From Monomorium pharaonis (taxonomy: Eukaryota; Arthropoda; Insecta; Hymenoptera; Formicidae): DNA of 64,000 bases. The translations under genes were made by a program, and so were the position numbers. The DNA lies in the NCBI RefSeq assembly GCF_013373865.1, contig NC_050470.1:26628856-26692855 (forward strand). Reading direction: 5' to 3'. The notes beneath the pieces are model-generated. The model was not told the origin of the DNA, did no database searches, and was given only the letters and a program-made list of their open reading frames with translations. This document shows positions 28,006 to 41,520 of this stretch, in pieces; position 1 is the stretch's first letter, and every line of letters begins with the position of its first letter.

Positions 28006-30610
28006 GAATTGCTACTCGCCAACATAACTCGCCACAATCCCCAAGACTAACGGGCACAAACATCATTGCGAATTCATTAACGGTTTCGCCTTTAAGGCCG
28101 ATACCGACACATATCTTTAACGCCAAAAAAGTCCAATTAAAAACAAAACGACTGAGAAGTTGGGGATAACGGAATAAATGATCGATATAATCGATTAATG
28201 AAAGCATTACTTCGTTAACACGCAAAGGACACGTGTAAATCCTTTTAAAGGATTTACTGAAAATGACTGCACGAATTAATCATTATCATTAACCGACTAT
28301 TCATAATAAGTCTACGTGCATTTCGTAGCGTTGAATTAGTAGGACGTTCATGTTGCAAACAGTAGGAATAATATTCGGTAACGCAGGACAAAGGTTAAAG
28401 AATTGCTCTGACTAGAAGAGAACAAGAAAAACGAGAGACGATAATGTGAATCGATTCCATCCTCGCGTCAATATGCAGTCAAGATAAAATTGTTACGATT
28501 ATCGTTACTGTTGTATTTTAACGTAGCGAATAGTAAAAATACAATATAATAGATGATCTAAGGAGGACAAGGTGGTCAAATGACTACGTTGAAAAAACTT
28601 GCTAAATATAATAAAAATAATTTGATTTTATTTTTAAAAGTATTATAAAATTTTGATTATTCTACGTTTTTATTGATAGCACGTATAAATATGATTTAAC
28701 ACATATACTATTTATGATTTAGCAGTTATTGAAATATTTCAAATTTTAATATGAGAATTTTGGCGAAATAGATTTAAATAATATTTTAATCGCTCCCTTC
28801 TTTCTCTTCACGTATATTTTAATATTTTTTAGAAGCTTGTTTTGCGAAATTTTGAAGTTCATGATTTCGCCACCTTTCCCCATTTATGATATGATCAATC
28901 AGCCGCACACAACTTACCGATAGCTCGTAGTCATAGTTGAAGAGAATCAACCGTGCTCTTCGCGCGATCTACGAAGAGCATCGAGTATTCGAAACGAGCG
29001 TATCTCGCGCGACACTGAGTGCGCTTTTGATTTCGGAAGACATCTATCCATTGCACACGTATAAATGCATTCATTTACACATACCACACATAATTATCAT
29101 ACGAATGATAACAAAACTTGTGCTCGCGCTTTAATAATCATAATGTGTGTGTGTGTGATTCAGGTAATATTAATTACATAATTTAGTTTTCAAGAAGTAT
29201 TTTTTTGTTTCGTTTTATTCCGGCAGAAAATGTTTTGTTTAGCATTAATAACAAAACAGCATTAATAACAAAATAAAAAAATTGATCGAAATTTATAAAA
29301 TTACATTATTATAAAATAATTAAAATCTATCGTTACATTTGAATATTTTATTTAAAAATTCTAATTTTTAAGGAAACATTTATAAAATTTACATAAGTAA
29401 CGAATAGATCATTAAATAATACGCGAGCATCATAAATTCATATATTATCATGTTATACTTGAGACTCTCGAGTAATGTTTGACAGAGAATGTTACGTCGT
29501 TTGCAGAGTATATTATACACATCATATACATGTACATGCACGTATAAAAATCCCGTGTTATGCTCCCTCAATGTACGAAAGAATGATGTTAAATAACTGT
29601 AAATATGCCACGAGACAATGTCGCCTTAAAATAAGGCCTTGAGGAGACACCTTGAGGAAAACCGTCGCAAAATAAATAACAGTCTGCGACTTATGAAAGA
29701 AGCAATGTTACGTTTAGGATCAGCTCGAAAGTCACACCGACTGGAATGAATAATGCTATCTGAGGAGGAGTATGCACGTGACGAGGCAGTATCGCGCGTA
29801 TTCTTTCGGTGAACCCATAGATTCTTGCCATTTCGGGCTCGTGTGCCGTTGAGTGCCCTCTTAAAGAGTACATCTCGACGGGCATGACGATGAGCAGTCA
29901 ATTATTACGATCGAATTGATTATATTGTAATTACGACAATACGATAGCGTGAAGGGACCGCCGGTCTATAGCAGCCGGCCTTCCTTTTGACGTTGTCGGC
30001 TTCTTCGTCTACTTTCGCAATCCTTTCTACTTTTGTCTTCCGAATGAAGGTCGATTAAAGCTACGGTGTTTCCTCCATTCTCTACGAATTCTTCCACGAT
30101 TAAGAGACGGAGGATCCGTAGTTACGCAAAGTGCTAGTCAAAATTTGTACTGTATATTTGATGGTCAAGAAATAGGTTAACGATGACCTTAGGAGCCCTT
30201 TTTGGGTATGCTTGGCCCTTCAATGGTGACGGGCGCGAGGTATTTTACTTCGCGCTAAGATTAAATATGAAGTGAATATAATATGCTTTATCTTGTGGAC
30301 GGGTTCAAATCGCATAGAGACGATTGAGCCGTTGGAAGGATTAAGGGTCCGCTTGAGAGAACCGACCGTGTCTTCTTTTATGTTCTTTCTTTTCTTCGTC
30401 CGTCTGCCCTTTCTTCTCCGTCTAGATTTCTTTACGCGCCCGAATCCGACTAACAGCGTAACATTAATTTAACATTCAGTCATTATAATAATAATTATTA
30501 TTAATGTTATATACTTATTTACGTTATATTATATTCTGTGTATGTTTGCGCAATAATTGTACCGTTGCGTGCCGCATGGGTACGCGCGTATAGTTGTAAC
30601 AACAATAAAT
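28006..30610 (+). other. 3' flank of tensin, probable long 3' UTR
   Basis: No coding signal continues after the tensin stop codon. AATAAA hexamers at 28174-28179 and 30604-30609 are candidate polyadenylation signals for short and long 3' UTR forms. A CpG-richer patch at about 29620-30450 contains only short, unrecognised open frames. Confidence 0.4.
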
Positions 30611-32144
30611 CATATTCACAGCGTGTTTTGGGTGTAATATTTACCCTCCTATTTTAAGTTGCTTTTAGACATGTATTGTATGCATTAAAAAATTATCGTT
30701 GTAATTAGCAAAAATTTTATCCTGATTTTTATAACAGAACTAAAATTATAGGAGAGTTAATATTATTAAATTTATTGTTTTATAAAATCTGTTATTTTCT
30801 TTTAATTACTTTATCTTGAAATAATTTACAACGACTTCTACATATAGAGAAATTAAGTTTCTAATGATAATGAATAATATGTTTAAAACTTTTATTTACA
30901 TATGCTTAAACTTTTAAAAAGGTTATTTTGATTGTAGTAAAACCATTATGTAGCGAAGTGGATTTAATACACATAGTTACGGTTGTTTGAACATTGATAT
31001 CGCGAAAACGTGTTTTGCTAACGGCAAACTTACTGACCTACTGCGCATCCCGCCATACCAAATAAATTCGCAAGAATACTTACGTAGCTTGGAAACTTGC
31101 TTCATATTATTCTGTTAGCTATTTGGTTTTAACAATAAAAAGATTATTTTTTCTTCTCTGAATTAAGCACAGAAAATTTAAATTAAATGATACAATCTAT
31201 ATAAACTTTGATAATAAAATATAAAAATATTTTTAAAAAATAAGACAAGAAACATTTTCAAAAAATAAGAATTCAAAGAATGAAAAATAGATATTAATTT
31301 TATAAATAGATCAATTTGAATTTATATTATACCCGTGTATGTATCATTATTATTTTATATTTTTAAAGACATGAGACATTTGAATTTATCTTGAAAAATA
31401 ATTTTAAAAAGTAGCAAAAAGATAATATAATACACACACGTGCGTGTATATTAAATCAATCAATCATAGTTTTATTGATTTTATTGCTATCGCTACTTCA
31501 ACATCTTAAAATTTGTGTTATGTTGCAGGATCAGCAACTTTATTTAAGAAAACTTGTATAAAATGATAGATAATTACTCAAATATGGACATGTGCTTGTG
31601 CGTGTGTAAAATATTTGAAAAAAATCTATTTTATTTATATTTAAAAAACAAAATCTAAAATTAAAGTATTATATAATACATAAACTAAAAACATACGATA
31701 ATATTAATTTTGATAAAATACGATTAGATAAACATTGATTAAAGATGACTATCAACATGCTAACTTTAAAAAAAATAACAAATGTGATATTTATATACTA
31801 ATACAATAGAAATGTACAGATTTTTTCTTATTTAATCTATTGAATTCTTTTAGCATGGAGAGTCGATTCAAATCACCGTTGACATCGATTAATGCATTCA
31901 ATCTTGCTAACGTTTCAAGTATCCCATCTATTAACCCCGAAGCCGTTGATCCACTGCATGACTGAAGAATGAACGTCGTCCAGCGCAGAAATGAAATCCC
32001 GTAATCCAAGCCCGTGAGGCAGAACAGTGAAACCGTCGTGTTTCACGTGCCCGTATGAACTAGCAACTGGTTCCGGTTGCGGGTTTGCCAGTCAACGAGG
32101 AACCTTCGAGACGATCGAGCATTCTGGCGCGATCAAAGCACGCC
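30611..32144. other. AT-rich intergenic region
   Basis: Mostly AT-rich with no supported gene. A 72-codon minus-strand open frame at 31791-32009 has fairly gene-like composition, but it begins with TTG and has no clear acceptor, so it is not called. The last ~130 bases before 32145 are presumably the 5' UTR of the carboxypeptidase gene. Confidence 0.45.
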
Positions 32145-35100
32145 ATGAGTGCCGGCGTCAAATCGATCTTGTGCGTGATCGTCGGAATTTTGGGGATCCT
32201 TGTGTTGTACCCGGCAAACAGCAGTCCATACAGTAGCAATTACACGGTGATAAATCCACAATATGATTACGCGGAAGAGAAGATATTCAAGAAAGAAAAA
32301 GCACTGGATGTGAAAAGTGGGTTGGTGTCATTAATTAACAATTAAAAGTTTATTAAGCAGTTTAATAAAGTTGTGTTACTTTTCATCATCTGAACACTTT
32401 GTACACATGTTGTTCTGGGTACCTTCTTTGCGCATGACTGAGTTATTTGCGTTTAAAATAATTAAAAATTAGAAAAAAAAAATTATTTTAAATTATAAAA
32501 ATTTTAATATTTTTTAAACTTCTTGCTCTATTTCTCTTTCTTAAAAAAAAAAGAAAAAAGGAAGAGAGAGGACTTAAATTTATATTAATATTTATATTGA
32601 GTTTTGCAATAAAATACAACAAATATTAAATTTAAATTTAATTTGTGTAAAAGAAAATATGATTTTTGTTTTTTTTTACATTAATTTGTTGCAATTTTTA
32701 TTTATGAATTCTTGTACATTGCTTTTTTAAAATGTAAAGTTCAATTATATTAATTAAGATGCACCTTTTTATTTGCTTATGTGTTTTTTCCGTTCTAGTT
32801 TTTCTTCTAAGAGTTTTTCTAAAAGAAAAGTAGATCATACGCGTTAACCATAAAAGAATGTTGATTGTGTTGCTGAATTTAATTAATAATGAAAGCGTTT
32901 TTATGCGAATGAGAATAGTGCTCTCAGCATTTAAAACACGTGATGCAAATGTTAAGATAGATGTTAAACATTTTTAGAATCTATATACAATCTAAATGTT
33001 TTTATAACATTTGGAAGTTATCGTAAAATTTATAATAAACTAAATGATTATTTTTAAATTATAAAAGTAATTAAATATTCTAAATTGGAACTTCACCAAG
33101 ATTTACAAAGTGGTATTCATTATGTGTCTTTTCGTGATTTAAAAAATTTTGAAAAATATATAACTAATATAAAAAACATTACAGAATATTTTATATTATA
33201 AAAATTACAATAATAATCGACGTACAGTTTGCAGAATGCCCTTAAAGATCAAGAAATAGAGACGTGTTTCAATTCCAAAGACAGAAAAGAAGACAAAGTT
33301 GTAGTCGCTGAAACAAATACAACTCAGAACACACCCAGAGAATTATCCTGGGATGAAGATGATGATGATGATGATTACAGAGGTTTTTCTCTATTTGGCC
33401 TCGTTGAATCTATGCTATCTGTCGTAGCAAGCGGACTCAGTACTGTCGTGAACAGTATCGTTGGCACCGAAAAAAAAGATTCACGGTCACGTACCAGAAG
33501 AATAAATTATAGAAATTATCATTTAATCAGGGCATTTCCTAGCACGGAAAGTCAAGCTGCGGATTTGCGCGACTTGAGAGACGCCGAGCCTGAAGATATT
33601 AAATTTTGGTCCTTTCCAAATTCTAACAGGTTAGTATTTTTATTATAATAGAGTAAGGTTGATAATACCAACTTAATATTACTTTGGTTAACTCCTTTTT
33701 TTATGCAAAAGCATAAATAAAACTTTGAAAATGTAAAATATATACAAATATACAAATTAGAAAATGTCTTAGATGATACAGAAGTTTCTATAATATGTTT
33801 CGATTTCTATTTGTAAGATAAACAAAAATGAGCTTCAATCTAATAAGCCGTAATATTACATTTTTTTCTGTCACATGAATCATCTATACAAAATATTTAC
33901 AAATTAATGTATATATGGATTCCTAGAAGACAATCACTTTGATGTAAATCGCTTTTTGTTGATTCATACATATAAATACTTTGCTGTTCCGCAAGGCGCA
34001 ACATGTAGCGCGACAAAATATAACGATTAAATTAGGTTAATAGATCTCATAATGCGATGTCTTTTATTCTATTCTGCTTGATTCTTAGTATCTTGTAATC
34101 AGTCTCATTAACAAATCTAACGATATCAGTTTACACTTCATCTCAATTTTATACTCAAAATCTCATTAATTATATAGAAAAAACATTGATTACATAGAAT
34201 AAAAGCATGAATATATAAACTATGAGTTTTTATATCTTTTATTGTTTAAGTTTAGACAATAAACAGATTATGTTTTAATTAGTATTAATAAAGCATAATA
34301 TTTAGTTTTTGAAAAATAAATGAGTGTCGAGAAGATCTTTATCAATATTGACGGCTTTTTTGTAATTAATTATTTTATGTATTTCTAAATCCACATTTTC
34401 TCTTATAGAACTTCTGATATAATTGTGGCACCAGATCTCGTAAGTGATGTCAAGGAATATTTAAGGGATAAAAAAATTGACTTCAAAATATTAATATCTG
34501 ATATTCAGGTAAAAATAAATGTACATTATTTACTAATATATATTAATACGTTAATATTAAATTTTTATATTCTTAAATAGTTTAAAATATTGAGTTCTTG
34601 TAAAAGTGCATAGAGTGAAAAGAATTAATTTTTATGTTAATAACAATGCTATATACAGTAACATCAATATTATTAGAAATTGTCACTCATTGAAATCTGA
34701 ATCATAATTCAATTATTTGGATATAACTAATGTTATTACTAGCAATAATATCTAAAATATTTGCATGTAATTATTAGCGATAATATCTAAAGAAAATTCG
34801 AATGACAGCTGATGTCCATATCTAATGCTGACACGTTTTACTTATGGTCTTTTCAATATTTTTTATGGCACAGAGATACAAAGCGACAGAAAGTAATGTG
34901 AATAAATCATAATTTATTATATTAAAATATTGAATCGAAGGTTTTCGTTACTGCGTGTATGAATAATTATTTGTAAGTGTTATTGACTAAGTGTAATGAT
35001 CGACACATTAGAAAAATTGAAATGGGAAAGAGAAATCGTGCTGGTTAGCAGCATGATTAATTAATATCGTAAAATGCGACCTTGAATTGAGTCAGGTCAT

Positions 35101-37320
35101 GAAAATATTCTTTTTCTTTAATTAACAGAAGACTATCTCTTATCAAAACCCAAAGATGTCTAAAGAACAGCGTGAAGACTTAGTCACCACTCAAGGCCAC
35201 ACGATGACATGGAAACGTTATCATCGATACGGTGGTAAATCGTGTTATAAAATGCTTTTTATTAAATTGACTTCATCTATTTTTATTCTATTTTTAATAC
35301 TAATTTAACGTATACATGATTAATTGTATCGCATAAATATTAGTTATTTTTTTATTTAACATATGTATATAAATGAATAAATAAACTTAAATAAATCGAC
35401 TTATTTTTTGGCAGATATTATACGCTATTTAGAATACTTAGTCTTCAGGTATCCGAAAATGGTAGAATTAATAACAATTGGACATAGCTACGAGGGCCAA
35501 CCGATAAAGATAGCAAAAGTTTCGACAGGATTAAACAAAGAAGGCGAAAAAAAGCCTGCTATTTGGATAGATGCCGGTAAGTTTTTTTTGTAGACAGTTA
35601 TTTCTCTGATGCATAAAGAAATGCAAGTTAAAAATAGATTAAGAAAATTGTAAATAAATTATACAACTTTTGTCTACAATAATGCAAAACGTTATTAAAA
35701 TTAAAATAAAAAATTATTTTCAAAAATTTTTTACAATTACTCTCATTAAAATTGTAAAAATTTTCCTGTGGATACCTTATTACCAAAATTAACCGGCCAA
35801 CCGGTTTTCACCGACGTTGAACTCGTACACTTCCCACGTTTACATACATCTCGTCCCGTTAGATCATCTTTTCGGTAAACCGTCATCATCTTTGCAGGCA
35901 TGCACGGACGAGAATGGATTGGTACCGCAGTGGCGACCTATATATTGAATCAATTGGTAGAGAAGAACTCAAGCTACACAAAATTGTTGGATAATTCGGA
36001 TTGGATGATTCTGCCGGTTGCTAATCCCGACGGTTACGAGTACAGTCATGTCAGCGACCGTTTTTGGCGAAAAACCAGAAGCAATCATGTGGAAAGTCAA
36101 AATGATAGTAGGTGAGAAGAGCTGAGAAAAAGCTTGTTTCAACGCCGCAGTTGTGTGTAGAGACTTAATTAATTGTTTAATGGCAGTATCTAATATTTGA
36201 TCTCTTCTTGAGAGTGCCGATATTATATTAAGAAACATGTTGAAGATTAAATTGCCGAACGATATTTTAGATCTCAAGATAAGAAAATGAAAGTTGAAAA
36301 ACATTCTTTTACAATGTCTATTATATAATCAATGTAGATTATGTAATTGATATTTAGGCCACAAAATAAATTTGGGAACCTTGCATGATGCTAAACTAAA
36401 ACGGTGCGTGATCTTCTTTTCCAGGTACACGCCTTCCAATTTATTACAGTTTGTAACGCACTACACTAGATGGTTATGGACTACATGCGAAGGAGTCGAT
36501 CCGAATCGAAATTTTGCATATCACTGGGGCGAAGAGAAAGAAAAAGGCGCCAGTTCAGATCCTTGTCACGAAACATATTCTGGACCTTTTGCCTTCTCTG
36601 AACCCGAAACAAAGGCCATGGCAGATTATATTTTGACGAACAAACAACATATTCGGTGCGTTCCAATTCAGTCAAATCAATATTGAATTAATTTAGTTTT
36701 ACCGTTTAAATATATTTTATTATTAATTTTTAAAATCTTAAAAAAAATTTTAATCGAAACATTTTATATATTATATAATTAATAATATTGATAATAAATT
36801 TTTGTTTTTAGATTGTACCTGACCTTGCATTCTTATTCTCAAATGTGGCTGGTACCATGGGGTTACACACGTTCGAAACCATCGGATTACACCGATTTGG
36901 TGAACGTAGCAAAGAAAGCAATTAATGCAATTGCGAAAGTTCACGGCACAAATTATCAACTTGGACCAACAGCAGAACTGATGTATCCAACATCTGGTAC
37001 ATGTTTTAATTGCTTTATTTTAATTTTGATACACATTAGAACAGTTTATATAAAAGATTTAATGTGTTTATTACGAAAATCTCAGAGATATCAAGATAAG
37101 ATGGTACGCAATATGCTACGTAGTGCATATGTTGTTTTTTGCAGGAGCGTCTGATGACTGGGCTAAAGGCGTCGCTTCGATAAAGTATGCATACACGGTG
37201 GAATTACGTGATCGCGGAACATATGGATTCCTATTACCGGCTACTCAAATAGTTCCAACTGCGCGCGAGATTTGGGCGGGAATACGAGCGATCGCTCGCC
37301 TAGTTACCTGCAACACGTGA
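32145..37320 (+). CDS. M14 metallocarboxypeptidase, B-type specificity, 9 exons
   Basis: Secreted zinc carboxypeptidase that removes C-terminal residues. Exons: 32145-32320, 33228-33629, 34409-34508, 35129-35234, 35415-35576, 35898-36111, 36425-36655, 36812-36996 and 37145-37320 (TGA), 1752 nt, 583 residues. ATG 32145 is followed by a hydrophobic signal segment. Zinc ligands are HGREW (His, Glu) and LHSYS (His); DPNRNF and VELRDRG supply the substrate Asn-Arg and catalytic Glu. YPTSGASDDW places Asp at the position that gives carboxypeptidase B its preference for C-terminal Lys/Arg (family knowledge). Residues about 60-190, before the propeptide, form an unusual extension with a run of acidic residues and an amphipathic-looking GLVESMLSVVASGLSTVV segment. 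Two splice choices are unsure: exon 2 may start at 33235 (with donor 32325), and exon 7 may start at 36470, which fits family length better. Confidence 0.88.
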
Positions 37321-38226
37321 GATTCACGTTTTACACTTCTGATGAGGCGCATTTAGTATTCAAATTTCCCTTTTTTAATCCAGGTAATAGCAACTGGATC
37401 AATCCTCTTTGTCACACAAGTATTGCAAGTTTTTAACATTTATTTACGCAGTAGATATCGATGGACAAGGTACATAGAGCAGCCATCTTGAGAAATCAAC
37501 ACTCGAATTATTATCAAAATAATGAGCTACAAACGATGAGAGATAAACTGATATTGAACTAAAAACTTAGAAAGACTACATTGTTTACGTGTTAAAATAA
37601 TCAATAATTTTATTATTAAATTTCCAGTTTTGTACAAATAGGCACAGAAGATGCTGCAACAGATTTTGAGTTTTTCATTCGAAATTACGTTTCTCAATTG
37701 ATTTAGAAAAATTTATTATATAGAATTAAATTATGTTAAGAAATAAAAATTGCAAGATTTATTATTCTTTTAGATAGATTTATTTTTGTACATTTTATTA
37801 GATTATGTGCGTTTCTATGTATATGTACAGAATTACATTTATAATTTAATGATAAGAGAGTGTATGTAATGTATAATATAGTATAATGAATGTTTTTAAT
37901 ATTTACTTCTATACATTAGTATTAAGTTCTCTCTTTTGTACAAATATTAATATATTATGTATTGTCCTATTTTATTTATTAAAATAATGTATTAAACTAT
38001 TTATCTTAATCTTTTTATTTTAATTTCAATGTATTATAAAATATATAATACAAAAAATAAAAGTATTTTATGATATAAAAGAGAAAAAGTGAAGTTCTGG
38101 TATAAAATATAAATTTTAGTAATGTCAATTTCCTTTACTATTAAAAAAGATGGTATTAAAAGGATTAATTCTAAAAGCCTTTTCTCTAAGCAATAAATTA
38201 ATTATTAAAGTAATACCCATTGCATG
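37321..38226. other. intergenic, duplicated downstream
   Basis: AT-rich spacer between the carboxypeptidase and chymotrypsin A, with no gene seen. It is recognisably copied at about 41521-42487. Confidence 0.6.
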
Positions 38227-38335
38227 CTTATCTATGTGTTCAAGAAGAAGTTGTGTTATCAAATTGCGTTATTATTCCGAAATACACACGGGTACCTTAT
38301 CGCGAGATATTGCCCGTTATTTCGTACTATATAAA
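38227..38335 (+). promoter_or_regulatory. chymotrypsin A promoter: two GATA-type sites and TATA box
   Basis: CTTATC (inverse of GATAAG) occurs at 38227-38232 and 38296-38301, and TATATAAA at 38328-38335, about 50 bases before the ATG. The same three elements at the same spacing precede chymotrypsin B. GATA factors commonly drive insect midgut genes; use here is inferred. Confidence 0.65.
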
Positions 38336-38385
38336 CCGTAAGATCTTGTTCGATACTTAGATTCTATTGAGTTAATATACCGACA

Positions 38386-40681
38386 ATGTTGGTTCGGTGC
38401 CTTCTAGCTACCGTTCTGGTATTTCAGGGTAAGTATACACATTTCTTTTACGTAGCTTATATATACTTATAAAATTTTTTCTTATAATTCTCTCTTTATA
38501 AAAATAAAATTTATTTATTTTAAATTTCTAAATATAATAAAAATGGAGAATATGCAGTTTGCAGAACTCCCTCTTTTAAAATTAAATGTATGTTACTTAT
38601 TTTTGACAAATACTTAATAAATAAAAAAATTATTTTATGAAAAAAGTGTCTAATAATTATACGGAAAGCTAAATATTTTAATTTCATTTTTTAATAAAAA
38701 GCTGATGTCTGAAATAGTATTGTAAAAAGTAAAAATAACACCAAAAATATTATTAACACAGAAATAAAATGTTTACATTTTGCAAAAGTATTATTGTAAT
38801 TTTAACAGAAATGTGATATAAAGAATTTTTTAAAATCTTTATAGCATGTCTGGCCGTTCCTTTTGGCCTGAAACCCAGGATTACCGATGGTGAGGATGCC
38901 ACACCAGGTGAATTTCCTTATCAAGTCTCTGTCCGATGGGGTATTCCACCTCTCATTCCTTTTTCACATTCCTGTGGTGGTTCAATTATAAATGAAAGTT
39001 TCGTCTTAACTGCTGGACACTGCGTTCTAAGATTTGGCAAGCTTAAAGTCTTTGCTGGCAAGCATTATCTTTTTGAAGACGAGGATACTCAACAAGAAGT
39101 TGATGTCGCTAAGGCTTACGTCCATGAAAAATATCCAGGGTATGTCTATTATTTTTACTTTTAACTAAAATATCTAAAAAATAGAATAATTGTTTTGAAT
39201 GACAGTGAACTGTAGTTCCTTTTTAATGTATTTTAACATATTATTTTATAATGTGCGTACATATTTACTTTCTAGACGTCATCTAAAAATATCTATTCTA
39301 TAACATTTCTCTTTAATTCTTGTAAGATTGTCAGTCCTAACTTGATGATATGTAACGAGTCTTACATTCAAGTCTATTATGTTCAACTTTTCTTTTTCGT
39401 TGTCAGGCTCATTACAACTTTTAGATTTTTCTTTAAACTTAGTACCTCAAGTTTCTAATCTACTTTAGGCTTAGTTTCCATATAGCCTTTAGTATAATTT
39501 CCTAAGTTACAATACTCCATCTTTAAGATCGGACGCAGGTTTTTTAGGATCTGTTGAAGCTTTTGAAAAATGTAAGGAAACACAATCGGGATCCATTGAT
39601 TATGAGTTGATCGTTTTCACATAGAATCATATATCACTCTAATATTTGTTTAAAATGTTATTAAAATAAGTTTATTAAAAATGTTAATTTATATTGTAAT
39701 ATAATGAATGTATATTATATCTACAAATACTAGAATTATAAATGTAAATTATATCTAAAATATAGTTTTAAAATAAAAAAATATGTATAGGTTCAATTTT
39801 TTTCAAAGATTTAAAAATATGTATTTGTCACACGTAATTATTTTACAATTTTTAACCTATGTACAATCTCTTCACTCTTTTTGCAATAAGCCCTTTGCAA
39901 TTAGCACTGGTGTCCATTCAACTGATAACAGTTACTATAATCTGAATCATGACATTTTGGATTAAATTATACTGCTTTTTTTCAGAGGTGTTGCTCCATA
40001 CGACATTGCTCTTTTAAAATTAAAGACTCCTCTCGTTTTTAACGAAAGAGTATCCGCTGTCAAATTACCTGAACAAGATGAGGTACGAACTGGAAATACT
40101 GTGCTTTCTGGCTGGGGTTCCGTTTCCAAGGAATTGCTTCCAGTACTTCCCAAGGTTCTTCAAAAAGTTAGAATCCCCTTGTTAGACAATAAAGCTTGTC
40201 AGGAAAAATTCCCGAAAGAAGCTAATCCACCGAAAATCTATGATTCACAAATATGCACTGACGTTGTTGAGGAAATATCCGCTTGTTCTGTAAGTCAAAT
40301 TTAAACTTTGTATATTTTTTTCTTACAAGTAATACTTAATATAATATGTAAACTATTATATTTTCAAATTTGTTATTGTTACAGCACGCAATAGAAAAGT
40401 AGTTATTAATAGTTGTTAATAGTTATTAAAATAGTTATTAAAATCAAAACATGTCTTGTTTGCATAATATATAAATTATTAATGAGTAAATATATTTCTT
40501 ATAGGGCGATTCTGGTGGTCCATTAGTTCAATTTGAAGATAACGTTCCCACTCAAGTTGGCATTGTTTCATGGGGCGTTTATCCGTGTGGAGTTAATCGC
40601 ATGCCTTCGGTATATACTCGTGTAGCTTCTTATGTAGACTGGATTAAGTTAACAATATGGCTTAGTACATTAGAAAATTAA
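38386..40681 (+). CDS. chymotrypsin-like serine protease A, 4 exons
   Basis: Secreted S1-family endopeptidase. Exons 38386-38428, 38845-39139, 39986-40289 and 40505-40681 give 272 residues. A hydrophobic signal segment (MLVRCLLATVLVFQACLAVP) is followed by a short propeptide cleaved after Arg to expose ITDG, a variant of the usual IVGG. The catalytic triad is His in LTAGHC (usual Ala replaced by Gly), Asp in YDIALL and Ser in GDSGGP. The residue six before the catalytic Ser is Ser (EISACSGDSGG), the chymotrypsin-type pocket base rather than the trypsin Asp. Cysteines for three S1 disulfides are present. AATAAA at 40835-40840 is a likely polyadenylation signal. It is a paralogue of the gene at 42641. 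Confidence 0.92.
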
Positions 40682-41077
40682 TAATATTAAAATGTAATTA
40701 TATTAAATTGTTTTGTCACATTTTTAATTCACTCGTCAATATTATATTTTTTGGAATGTAACACTGTATTAAGATATTTAAATTTTTAATATAAAAAGTA
40801 AAAAGAATGTTGATAAACTTATGAATAACTTATGAATAAACTTTAAGAACAACAATGTTACATTTTATATAATACTAAAAAATTGTAAAAAATAAATATA
40901 TTACATATAATACTACAATTTATGTATTTAATACCTATGTAATGTAAAAGTGTGGTACAAGTAAAAAATAAATTATAATAAATTATAACAAATTTTCCAA
41001 AAAACATTTCACACTTTAAAATTTTTACTTTTACGGTCAATATTTTAATAAACAATTTACTATTTCTTACTTTACAC

Positions 41078-41356
41078 CAGGCATGTCAAACATGCGGCTC
41101 GCGGGCCGCATGCGGCCCGCCAATACATAGGTTGCGGCCTACTATATAGTAATAAATAGTGCATATTACTGCTTTTTTTTTAAGCCGTTGTTTCGATAAA
41201 AGTTGGTATTTATAGTCAGGTCCTATATTTGAAATAATTTTAAGTATTGTCTTAAGGTGCCATCAATCAATCACAGAGCCGCATTAGCATCTTACGACAT
41301 TGCTTGAGACGATCTTCAAATAAGATTTGACTATAATGAATAATGAATACTGCCCA
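41078..41356. mobile_element. hAT-like transposon end fragment at the duplication junction
   Basis: It begins CAGGCATGTCAAACATGCGG and continues with GC-rich CGCGGGCCGCATGCGGCCCGC. This resembles CAG-starting hAT terminal repeats with a NTGTCAAAC and GGCCCGC arrangement. No opposite end or transposase is visible. It lies exactly between the two tandem duplication units. The family assignment is by motif resemblance only. Confidence 0.5.
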
Positions 41357-41520
41357 AAGTACGCACACACGATGAAACTACATGATCGTGGAACATATAG
41401 ATTCCTATTATTTGAGTAATATTTAATATAGTAATATTAAATATTACTCAAATAGTTCCGACTGCGCTCGAGATTTGAGCAGGAATACGAACAACCACCC
41501 GCTTAGTTACTGCAACACGT
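41357..41520 (+). pseudogene. fragment of the carboxypeptidase last exon
   Basis: Matches 37186-37320 of the carboxypeptidase gene (AGTACGCACACACGATG, GATCGTGGAACATATAGATTC, GTTCCGACTGCGC, TGCAACACGTAA). It has no upstream exons. It carries internal stops and a ~45-base palindromic insertion at 41409-41454 replacing a few codons, so it cannot encode protein. It marks the left edge of the second duplication unit. Confidence 0.88.

Larger units (their letters stand above)
37186..41077 (+). repeat. tandem duplication unit 1 (carboxypeptidase 3' end plus chymotrypsin A)
   Basis: This runs from AGTATGCATACACGGTGG in the last carboxypeptidase exon to the end of the chymotrypsin A 3' flank. It aligns with 41357-45866 throughout, including the intergenic sequence, promoter, all exons and the tail ending in TTTAATAAACA(A/G)TTTACT. 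The two units are diverged rather than fresh. Confidence 0.85.

Noticed and set aside
30270..30330. Possible tRNA B-box (GGGTTCAAATCGC)
   Set aside because: No A-box at the right distance and no cloverleaf can be drawn around it.
31791..32009. 72-codon minus-strand frame with gene-like composition near the carboxypeptidase start
   Set aside because: Begins at TTG, has no clear acceptor or donor and no family resemblance; it overlaps the likely promoter of the carboxypeptidase gene.
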